DNA of 64,000 nt, taken from the NCBI GenBank assembly GCA_964398315.1, contig CAYNMV010000002.1:1-64000 (forward strand), in the 5' to 3' direction. A program made the position numbers and the translations under genes. This stretch comes from JADLCB01 sp964398315 (lineage in GTDB: Bacteria; Planctomycetota; Phycisphaerae; Tepidisphaerales; Tepidisphaeraceae). The notes beneath the pieces are model-generated. The model made no database searches. It was not told the origin of the DNA and saw only the letters and a list, made by a program, of their open reading frames with translations. Numbering within the stretch: the stretch's first letter is position 1; each line of letters begins with the position of its first letter. Shown piece after piece: positions 32,776 to 40,776 of the stretch.

Positions 32776-35448
32776 ATGCAGGTTTCCGGTTCCATGTTCG
32801 CGGCGGTGGAGTGGCACGCGCTGGGGGTATTGCCCTGGGTGGTGCTGGGGGGCTGCGCGGTACTGGCGGCGGTGGTGTGGCTCTATCCGCCGCAGGTGCG
32901 AACGGTCGGCGGGATGGGGCGCTGGCTGCTGCCGACATTGCGCGCGATCGCGCTGATCGTGCTGGTGCTGGCATTCCTTCAGCCGGTGGTGGTTTCTCCC
33001 CGCCCGGCGGAAGATTCGGGGGCCATCGCGGTGCTGGTGGACACCTCGCGCAGCATGGGCGTAGCCGATACCAGTCGCGGCCCGGCGCAGTGGGTTATGC
33101 TGGCCGATGGCCTGGGTTTGCTGCCGCCGGATGCGCGTCCGCAGGCGGCCCGTGCCCTGCCGGCCCGTATTGAGCGCCTGCGGGCACTGGGCGAGGCGCT
33201 GGCCCGCGCTGATGCCGAACTGGATTACGCCCGCCTGAGCGGTCGCGATATCGCCGAGGTCCAGGCGCGCGTCGATCAGCAACTGGCAGCTCTGCGCGCC
33301 ACCCTGGCCGAGGCCATCGAAGAGGCCGAGCAGGGCATCCAGCGCGGGCCGGTGCTGGGGCGGCTCAAGGCAATCGGCGAGCAGCTTGAAGTCCAGCGCG
33401 GCGGCCGCTGGCTGGCCGACCTGCGCAACCGCCTCGATCAGGCCGACCAGGCGATCCGTTCCTACCAGGCCGCACAGGATCAGGCGCTGTACCGCGATAA
33501 CCCGGAGGTCCGTGCGGCCTGCGATGCCCTGGCCGGCCGCACGCGTCTGCAACTGGCCCAGCAGGCACTGGTCGACCCGGCACACGGCCTGCTGCGGCAG
33601 TTGCCACCGGATCTGCTGGTGTTCGGGTATACCGTCGGCGATGCGCTCCTGCCCCTGCCGCTGGTTCACCGCGGCCAGGTGCTGGAGGATCTGGGCCTTT
33701 CGGCCGATGCCCACCGCAGCGAACTGACCGCAGCGCTGCTGCGCGTGCAGGAACACCTGCGGGCGCGTGACCTGCACGCCATCGTCCTGTTCAGCGACGG
33801 CCGCGAGGTGGGCGCTGGCGGCAGTGTCATCTCCGGCCTGGGCGGTGGGGGAGCGCCGATCTTCCCGGTCCTCACAGCACCCGTGCGGGCTACCCGCGAC
33901 CTGGTCGTCGAACGCCTTGAACTGCCCCAGAGCGTTTTCATCGGCGAGACCCTGGCCGTGCGGGCCCATCTCCGCGGCCGCGGGCTGCGCGGCAACCGCA
34001 TTGATCTGACGCTCACCGCCGGTGAGCTTCAGCGCACCCAGGCGGTCAATCTGCAGGACGATGGCACCGCCATTGCCGAGTTTTCCATTCCGATGGAGAA
34101 AGCCGGCATCGCCGAGATCACGGTGGAAGCCGCGCCCATCGACGGCGAAGCCAGCACTGACAACAACACCATGAGCCGTCCGGTGAAGGTGCTGGATGAC
34201 AGGCTGAAGGTCGCCGCCTACGCCGGTGCGCCATCCTGGGAATTCCAGTACCTGCGCAGCGCCCTGGAAAAAACACGGAGCATCGAACTGACCGAAAACA
34301 TCCTGCCCGCCGGCGCGGCGCTGCCCCTTCCACCGGAGGACATTCTCGAGCAGGAGGTGCTGATCCTCTCGGAAGTGACGACAGCGGCGATGAGCCAGGC
34401 GCAGAAGGACGCGATCCATCGCCTTGTCACTGAGCGCGGCGGCAGCGTTATCCTGCTGGCCGGGTCATCGCTGCAACTCAACGGCTATTCCCAGGACATC
34501 CTGCTGGCTGACCTGCTTCCCTGGAACGGCGGCGGGGTATCCTGGCGCACCTGGCCGGGTGAAAGCCCCGGCTTCCGTCCGACACCGGCCGATGAATCGA
34601 TCAGTCTGCTGCGCCTGTCGGATGAGGGCGGCAGTGAACTCGCCCAGCAGTGGCTGCGCCTGCCGGCGATGTACCGCGTGCTGGCGCTGCCCGAGCTGAA
34701 ACCCAACGCCCGCCCGCTGCTGATCGAGCGTGAATCGAGTCTGCCGCTGCTGACCGAATCGCGCCTGGGCGCGGGCCGGGTCTTCACCTGGGCGGCACAG
34801 GAAAGCTGGCGCTGGCGATGGAAGCGCGGCGAAACCTATCACGAGCGATTCTGGGTCCAGCTCGTCCGTCATGCCGGCGAAGCCCCCTATGCCGTCCGCA
34901 ACGCGCGCCTGGCGTTCGATGCCGATACGCTGCGCACCGAGCCGGGCCGGCCCGTGCAGGTGCGGGCCAAGCGCCTGCAGGGTGCGGGCGATGGCCTGCG
35001 TGTGCGCATCACGCGCGATGAGCAGCCCATCGAAGAAGCGCCCCTCCCGGCGATCGATCCGGCCCAGGCAGGCTCGCCGCAGGCCCCCGGGCGCTTTGCC
35101 CGCGCCATTACACTGCCCGAACCGGGCCGATACACCCTTGAGCTGATCGATCCGGCCGATCCATCGGCAACCCTCGCACTGCCGCTGGAGGTGGCCCAGC
35201 GCATCGAAGCTGAGCTGCTTGACCTGTCTCCCGATGAGCCGCTTATGCGCCGACTGGCCGATGCATCCGGCGGCCAGTTGCTGGCCCTCGAAAGCGTGCG
35301 CGAGCTGCCGTCGATGCTCGCCGAGCTGGCCGAGCGGCGGCCCAAGACGATCCAGTGGTCCCTGTGGGACAGCCCGTACCTGTTTGCCCTGGTCCTCTCC
35401 TGTCTCGGCCTTGAATGGGCCTTGCGCAAACGTGCGGGATTGGCGTAA
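32776..35448 (+). CDS. Large membrane protein with vWA domain and amidotransferase-like region
   Basis: 890 residues from ATG 32776; an in-frame GTG two codons upstream is the alternative. Two N-terminal membrane segments (about 16-36 and 50-70) are followed by a vWA domain opening with VLVDTSRSMG (from about residue 82), interrupted by a long Ala/Arg helical stretch. Next come Ig-like beta segments (about 385-460), a region resembling the class I glutamine amidotransferase/DJ-1 fold (about 475-690) and a last membrane helix (about 868-885) with a basic tail. This build is typical of planctomycete and Bacteroidetes aerotolerance-like (Bat) loci, but no MoxR or DUF58 gene is next to it. The function is unknown; an envelope-stress or assembly role is inferred. 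Confidence 0.8.
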   Translation: MQVSGSMFAAVEWHALGVLPWVVLGGCAVLAAVVWLYPPQVRTVGGMGRWLLPTLRAIALIVLVLAFLQPVVVSPRPAEDSGAIAVLVDTSRSMGVADTSRGPAQWVMLADGLGLLPPDARPQAARALPARIERLRALGEALARADAELDYARLSGRDIAEVQARVDQQLAALRATLAEAIEEAEQGIQRGPVLGRLKAIGEQLEVQRGGRWLADLRNRLDQADQAIRSYQAAQDQALYRDNPEVRAACDALAGRTRLQLAQQALVDPAHGLLRQLPPDLLVFGYTVGDALLPLPLVHRGQVLEDLGLSADAHRSELTAALLRVQEHLRARDLHAIVLFSDGREVGAGGSVISGLGGGGAPIFPVLTAPVRATRDLVVERLELPQSVFIGETLAVRAHLRGRGLRGNRIDLTLTAGELQRTQAVNLQDDGTAIAEFSIPMEKAGIAEITVEAAPIDGEASTDNNTMSRPVKVLDDRLKVAAYAGAPSWEFQYLRSALEKTRSIELTENILPAGAALPLPPEDILEQEVLILSEVTTAAMSQAQKDAIHRLVTERGGSVILLAGSSLQLNGYSQDILLADLLPWNGGGVSWRTWPGESPGFRPTPADESISLLRLSDEGGSELAQQWLRLPAMYRVLALPELKPNARPLLIERESSLPLLTESRLGAGRVFTWAAQESWRWRWKRGETYHERFWVQLVRHAGEAPYAVRNARLAFDADTLRTEPGRPVQVRAKRLQGAGDGLRVRITRDEQPIEEAPLPAIDPAQAGSPQAPGRFARAITLPEPGRYTLELIDPADPSATLALPLEVAQRIEAELLDLSPDEPLMRRLADASGGQLLALESVRELPSMLAELAERRPKTIQWSLWDSPYLFALVLSCLGLEWALRKRAGLA

Positions 35449-35491
35449 GTATGGAAGGAGTGAGAAGGCGGAAAGCCAGCTGAAGGCTCAG

Positions 35492-35539
35492 GTATGAAGT
35501 CTGCAAGGCGTAATCGTCGCGACCTTTCAGTCTTCATAC
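35492..35539 (+). terminator. Hairpin between the vWA and DUF4175-like genes
   Basis: A 17-base arm (35492-35508, GTATGAAGTCTGCAAGG) pairs with 35523-35539 with two mismatches around a 14-base loop (CGTAATCGTCGCGA). The arm and loop resemble the other GAAG-CTGAAAGG hairpins. The upstream stretch 35463-35490 holds another GCTGAAGGCTC copy. Confidence 0.5.
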
Positions 35540-35601
35540 TTCCGGCCTTTAGACGTATGTTCTTACCATCTCACGTTCAACTTCGCTCTGTCATCTGATC
35601 C

Positions 35602-38600
35602 ATGACTTCCTTCACCCTCCTGCCTCCGACCGTCCGCAGCTACATCGGCGGTTTCGTCTCACGACGACGACGGGTGCGCCTGGTGCGCGCGGGCGGGCTT
35701 GCGGCGGGGGTGTTCCTGTTCTGGATGCTGGCGTGGTGCCTGGTGGATCGGCTGGTACCGCTGCCGGGATGGCTGCGCCTGGGTCTGCTGGTGGTGGGTG
35801 TGGCAGCGGTGGGGATGCTGCTTCTGCGGCCGCTGCGCGACGCATTGGCCCCCGCGGTGGACTGGGTGACGGCCGCCGGCGAAATCGAGTCAAAAGACCC
35901 CGCCTTCGCCCAGCGGCTCCAGACGGTCACCTCGTGCCTGCTTAATCCACCGGAACAGCGCGGATCAGCCGAGTTGCTGAATCATCTGCTCGGCGAAGTT
36001 GAATCGCAGGTAAGCAACGATCACCCCCACCGCCTGATGCCCTGGCGCCATGCGATCCACGGCTGGCTGCCGGCGGCAGCGTTGGCGCTGCTGATCGCGC
36101 TGGGATCGATGTGGGCATGGCTGGACCTGCCGCGGCTGATGATGCGGTTTATCGCACCGCTGTCACCGGCCCCCCCGGCCAGTCTCACGCGCATCGAAGC
36201 CACGCACACGCCCAGCCAGGCGATCCAGGGCGAGCCGATTACGTTCCGCGCCCGCGCTACCCATCTGGGGGATGAAGCGGTGCGCCTGCACCTGAGCGCG
36301 GATGGCCGAAACTGGTCCAGCAGGCTCATGCCGCCGGCGGGGGAGGAGTATGTTTACACCCTGCCCGCCGCCGAGCGCGATTTTCGCTACGTGGTCACGG
36401 CCGGTGATGGCCGCACCCTCGAGCAGTTCGTGCGCGTGCTGCGGCGGCCGAGCGTGGTTGAGTTCCGCATTCGCTACACATATCCCGCGTATACCCAGCG
36501 CCCACCCCTGACCGTCTCCAACAGCGATGGCATCCTCGAAGCGCCTGTTGGCACCGAGGCCGCCATTGCCATTGTGGCCTCCGAGCCGCTGGCCGATGCC
36601 CGTGTGCTGATCGACGGCCAGGAACTGGAGACGCAGCCAACCATCGAACCGACCGTCCGACAGATCAAGCTGCCGATCGAGAAAGACCAGTCCTGGGAGG
36701 TGCGCCTTACCAGTGCCCAGGGCGCCACCGGCGATGGGCCGGGGCGCATGATCCTCCGTGCCCTGCCCGACCGCGCCCCCATCGTGCGCCTGGTGCAGCC
36801 CAGCGAAGACCTGCGTCTCACCCCCCGCGATGTGGTGGCGCTGCACTACCTGGCGATGGATGACTACGGCCTGGAGTCGCTTCAGCTCATCACGTCGGTC
36901 AATGGTGGCGACCCACGACGCACGCCGATCGGCTTCCGCGGCGACACGCGCCGGCAGGAGGGCCGCATCGACCTGGACCTGGCCACGCTGGATGTGCAGA
37001 TCGGCGACATCGTGCGCATCGGGTTTGACGCCGCTGACGGCGGCGGACAGGCCGCCCTGAGCGAGCCACGCCATATCCTCATCTCGCCGCGGTCGATCGA
37101 CATGAACACCTATCAGCGCCTCGCCGAACTGCGGCAGGCGCACGCCCTGGCCGAAGCGATGCTGGAAGAGCTGAAGGCCGCCCGGACGGCATACCGCGCC
37201 ATACCGCGCGATCAGCTTGACCTGGTCGAGGGGTGGCTGGTCAGCGGCGAGTACGACCAGCACCTGGTCTCGGCCAGTGAGGCAGGGCTGCTGCTGCGAC
37301 AGACACTGCTGCGCTCGATGATGCGCAGCACCTCGCCGCACATGTCCGACACGCTGGCCAACCTGATCGACAACGCGCAACTTGCCAGCAGCCTGGCCGA
37401 TCACACCGTCAGCCGCACGCCGCTGTCAGACAGCCAGACCATCGAATCGCTGCTCGGCCGTGCCCAGGATAAGGCACAAAAGCTGACCGAGCGGCTGACG
37501 ATCATCCTGCATGGTGAGCATGCTGCCGCCATCGCCGCGGATCGCGCCAATATCGCCGCCGTGGCCGCGCGCGATGCCAAGTCACTGGATGATGCCGCCC
37601 GCCGTTCCCTGGAGCGGGCGCGCGAGGAGGTGGCGGCTGGCGCACGGGCGCTGAAGCTCAACCCCGATGCCGCGGACCTGGATCAGCAGTTGCAGGCGCG
37701 GATGGCGGCGATGGAGCGGCTCAGCAGGGAACTGGTGGTGATCGACTTCGCCGAGGTCTCCAAGCCCTGGGCGCAGAAACCGGAGGACCTGAAGCAGCCG
37801 GTCGCCCTGCAGGAGCGCCTGGCGGCGGCAGCGCAGGCCGAGGCGGTGCGTCCCGATGCCGATCTGCTGCGGGCGCGAGACCTGCAACTGTCGGCCCAGG
37901 CGGCGAGCGGGCTGGAGAACCGGGTGACCATCATCAGCGACACCGAGATCCGCCGGCCGGCGGAACTTCAGCAGTACCCCGATGCACTGGCTGCCCTGCA
38001 GCGCGAGCACCGGCTCAACCGCCACACCCAGGATGTGCACGATCCCGCAGAGGTAAAGCGCATCACCACCGAGGCCGAAGCCGCCCGGCAGAAGATGCGG
38101 CTCTGGGCCGGGCTGGAAGAGTCTCCCAAGCTGGCCGATGCGAATACCGAGCCAGCCGGTGATGTGCCTGGCGCGGATGCGGCCGATGCGATGCATGCCG
38201 AGCAGTTGGCCGCACTGGAAAGCAGCGCTCTACAGCAGCAGAAGCAGTACGATGCCGCCCGCAAGCTCGATGAAGCGCTGGCGCAGCGCAACCCGGCGAA
38301 CGCTCCCCCGATGGCCCCGGCCAACCCCGGCATCGCGCCGCCGCCGGGCAAACTGCCCACCGAGGCCGAGGCCACCGAAGCGGCGCTGCGTCGCCAGCAG
38401 GCGGCCGAGGCCCAGCGGCAACAGCGGCTGGAACAGGCCGTGCAGACTTCGCAAAAGCTCGATGAAATCGCGGCCCGCCAGCGACAGATCACCGAAGCAA
38501 CCACCCGGCGCCGTGCGGATGAAGCGCGCGACCTGAGCCAGCGGCAGGAAGGGGTTGCCCAGTCGTTGGATGCGGTGCGCAAGCGGGTGGTCGACCCGCT

Positions 38601-39519
38601 GGACCTGCTGCCCGATGAGCAGCAGAGCGACACCCGCGGGCAGGCAATGGCGGCCATTGCCGCGGCCCAGCAGCGCCTGGCGGCGATGCCGCAGCAACTG
38701 ACCGATACCCAGGAGGCCGCCGCCCGCCAGCAACAGGCGCAGGCTGCCGCTGAGCAGGCCCGCCGGGCCGCCGAGGCTGCGGCGCCCGATGCCAAACCCG
38801 CCGCCCAGCGCACCGCTGAACAGGCCCGCCAGGCCGCCGAGCAGGCTGCCGATGCAGCCCGCGAAACCGCGCGCGACGTCAGCCCTGATACGGCCGAAGC
38901 ACTGGCGCGGGATCTGTCCCCCTTCAGCCCCGAAACCGCCCCCGCGGTGGACGTGCTGAAAACCAGGCTGGCCGGCGCGCTGCGCACGCTCAGCCAGGCG
39001 TTGAACGCAGCCGATGCCGGCAGCGCCGACCGCGCAGCCGGCGAGGCCCGGCAGGCGATCCGCGCTGCCCAGGAAGAACTGAGAAATGCCCAGGCGCAAC
39101 TGGCCGAGCAGGATCCGCTCGTCGCCGCCGAATGGTTCGCACGCGAGGCGGCAATGGCGCTGGCGCAGGAGCCGCCAGACTTCGAGACGGCCTTACGCAG
39201 CCAGGCGATGGCACAAAGCGCCCTGGCGCGCGCGTGGCAGCAGTCGGTGCGCCAGGCGGCGCAGCTCCGCCTCGCCGGCACCGGGGCGATGCGTTCGCTG
39301 TACCAGATCGACCTGGTGCTGCCGCTGTCTGGTCGCGGCGGGGGGCTGGCGATGGACGGCGCCGGCATCCCCGGTGAGCGCGAATGGGGCCGTGCCCGTC
39401 GCCGCGATGAAGCCGACCGCAGTGCCACCGGCCGTGAAACCGATCCCCCCGGCTACCAGGAGGCTTTGCGCGCTTATTTTGAAGCACTTGGACAGGCTCA
39501 GGAGAAACCCAAACCGTGA
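35602..39519 (+). CDS. DUF4175-like large membrane-anchored coiled-coil protein
   Basis: 1305 residues. Three hydrophobic segments near the N-terminus (about 30-50, 57-75, 152-172) are followed by a beta-rich extracytoplasmic region (about 195-500; RIEATHTPSQAIQGEPITF, RIRYTYPAYTQRPPLTV, YLAMDDYGLESLQL). The long C-terminal part (500-1290) is very rich in Ala, Gln, Arg and Glu and should be mostly coiled coil. DUF4175-like proteins of this plan accompany vWA membrane proteins in several phyla; their job is unknown. The stop overlaps the start of the next gene (GTGATGA). The second half is biased in composition, so comparisons there will give spurious hits. Confidence 0.75.
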   Translation: MTSFTLLPPTVRSYIGGFVSRRRRVRLVRAGGLAAGVFLFWMLAWCLVDRLVPLPGWLRLGLLVVGVAAVGMLLLRPLRDALAPAVDWVTAAGEIESKDPAFAQRLQTVTSCLLNPPEQRGSAELLNHLLGEVESQVSNDHPHRLMPWRHAIHGWLPAAALALLIALGSMWAWLDLPRLMMRFIAPLSPAPPASLTRIEATHTPSQAIQGEPITFRARATHLGDEAVRLHLSADGRNWSSRLMPPAGEEYVYTLPAAERDFRYVVTAGDGRTLEQFVRVLRRPSVVEFRIRYTYPAYTQRPPLTVSNSDGILEAPVGTEAAIAIVASEPLADARVLIDGQELETQPTIEPTVRQIKLPIEKDQSWEVRLTSAQGATGDGPGRMILRALPDRAPIVRLVQPSEDLRLTPRDVVALHYLAMDDYGLESLQLITSVNGGDPRRTPIGFRGDTRRQEGRIDLDLATLDVQIGDIVRIGFDAADGGGQAALSEPRHILISPRSIDMNTYQRLAELRQAHALAEAMLEELKAARTAYRAIPRDQLDLVEGWLVSGEYDQHLVSASEAGLLLRQTLLRSMMRSTSPHMSDTLANLIDNAQLASSLADHTVSRTPLSDSQTIESLLGRAQDKAQKLTERLTIILHGEHAAAIAADRANIAAVAARDAKSLDDAARRSLERAREEVAAGARALKLNPDAADLDQQLQARMAAMERLSRELVVIDFAEVSKPWAQKPEDLKQPVALQERLAAAAQAEAVRPDADLLRARDLQLSAQAASGLENRVTIISDTEIRRPAELQQYPDALAALQREHRLNRHTQDVHDPAEVKRITTEAEAARQKMRLWAGLEESPKLADANTEPAGDVPGADAADAMHAEQLAALESSALQQQKQYDAARKLDEALAQRNPANAPPMAPANPGIAPPPGKLPTEAEATEAALRRQQAAEAQRQQRLEQAVQTSQKLDEIAARQRQITEATTRRRADEARDLSQRQEGVAQSLDAVRKRVVDPLDLLPDEQQSDTRGQAMAAIAAAQQRLAAMPQQLTDTQEAAARQQQAQAAAEQARRAAEAAAPDAKPAAQRTAEQARQAAEQAADAARETARDVSPDTAEALARDLSPFSPETAPAVDVLKTRLAGALRTLSQALNAADAGSADRAAGEARQAIRAAQEELRNAQAQLAEQDPLVAAEWFAREAAMALAQEPPDFETALRSQAMAQSALARAWQQSVRQAAQLRLAGTGAMRSLYQIDLVLPLSGRGGGLAMDGAGIPGEREWGRARRRDEADRSATGRETDPPGYQEALRAYFEALGQAQEKPKP

Positions 39520-40703
39520 TGATCGCCCCGGCATCGCCCAATCCCGGCTCCATCCCCGCGCCGATCCGCGCTGCGCGCACCCTGAGCATGCCGCAAGCGA
39601 CGGCGTTCCCGCGCCCGGCGGTTGATCTGCCGATCATGGTGCGGGTGCTGCGCCGAGCGGTGCGATTAACACGGCGATCCATCACCGCCTGCCTGGTGAT
39701 GCTCCTGGTCGTGCTGGGGCTGCCCCGCAGCGCATCCAGTGCGGAAGAAGAGGCCCTCGATGCCCAGCTCGATGCCTCTGTTGAGCGCGGGTTGATTTTC
39801 CTGGCCCGCCAGCAGAACCGCGATGGCGCGTTTGACGGTGGCGGGCCGAAGGTAGCGATGACCGGGCTGGGGGTGATGGCATTCCTGGCTGCCGGGCATA
39901 CACCGGATGTGGGCAAGCATGGCCTGGTTGTGCGCAATGCGATCGATTACCTGGTCCAGGTTGCGCCCGAGAGCGGTTACTTCGGTGGGCTCGATGGCAG
40001 CCGGATGTATGGGCACGGGATCATCACGCTGGCCCTGGCCGAGGCGTATGGCGTCGAGACCGACCCGGCCCGCCGCGAGCGCATGCGGGCGGTGCTGGCG
40101 CGGGCGGTGAAGGTGATCCTCGATGCCCAGGCGGTAAAAAAGAGCGAGCCGCACATCGGTGGCTGGCGCTATGAGCAGAAGTCGGCCGACAGCGATCTGT
40201 CCCTGTCCGGCTGGAATGCCCTGGCGTTGCGGGCGTGCCAGAACGTGGGGCTGGATGTGCCGCGCGAGCCGATTGACCGGGCGGTGGCGTACGTGCTCAA
40301 GTGCTACCGCGAGCAGGCGCCGCAGGGATTTGGCTATCAGCCGGGGCGGGGGGCATCGGCGGGCATGACCGGGGTGGGGGTGCTGAATCTCTACCTGCTC
40401 AGCGAGCAGCTTCACCCCGCGGCTGATGCGTCGCGCAAGCTGCTGGCCGAGGCGAAGGCCGCCGAGGAGCGTTTCCCATACTACTCCCTGTACTACACCA
40501 CCCAGGCCGCGTTCCAGCTTGGCGAGCCGACCTGGTCGATCGTCTGGAAGCGCACACGCGAGCACCTGATCGCCCAGCAGCTCGAAGATGGCGGCTGGCC
40601 CGTCAGCAAAACCGGCGAAGAACCCGGCCGGGTGTATGCCACCAGCATGTCGGTGCTTACGTTGACCGTGCCATACCGGCTGCTGCCGATCTATCAGAGA
40701 TAG
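39516..40703 (+). CDS. Prenyltransferase/squalene-cyclase-like alpha-toroid protein
   Basis: 395 residues from GTG 39516, which overlaps the previous stop by 4 bases (ATG 39519 is an alternative). A membrane segment at about 50-72 acts as signal or anchor. The rest follows the (alpha/alpha)-toroid pattern of terpene cyclases, with repeats such as GLIFLARQQNRDGAFDGG, GIITLALAEAYG, SGWNALALRACQNVG and QLEDGGWPVS. The DxDD or DxD acid motifs of real cyclases are absent, so it is more likely a structural or binding relative. It is coupled to the DUF4175-like gene and belongs to the same block. Confidence 0.78.
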   Translation: MMIAPASPNPGSIPAPIRAARTLSMPQATAFPRPAVDLPIMVRVLRRAVRLTRRSITACLVMLLVVLGLPRSASSAEEEALDAQLDASVERGLIFLARQQNRDGAFDGGGPKVAMTGLGVMAFLAAGHTPDVGKHGLVVRNAIDYLVQVAPESGYFGGLDGSRMYGHGIITLALAEAYGVETDPARRERMRAVLARAVKVILDAQAVKKSEPHIGGWRYEQKSADSDLSLSGWNALALRACQNVGLDVPREPIDRAVAYVLKCYREQAPQGFGYQPGRGASAGMTGVGVLNLYLLSEQLHPAADASRKLLAEAKAAEERFPYYSLYYTTQAAFQLGEPTWSIVWKRTREHLIAQQLEDGGWPVSKTGEEPGRVYATSMSVLTLTVPYRLLPIYQR

Positions 40704-40776
40704 TAAGGTGACAAGGCCAGGGGGTGACACAGAGCAGATGCGCAGGGCATCCTCATCATGGAACCCCCTCACCATG

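Noticed and set aside
30979..34419. 1146-codon minus-strand open frame across the M48 and vWA genes
   Set aside because: It crosses two genes with clear catalytic or metal-site motifs on the other strand. Its His/Gln-rich product is typical of antisense frames in high-GC DNA.
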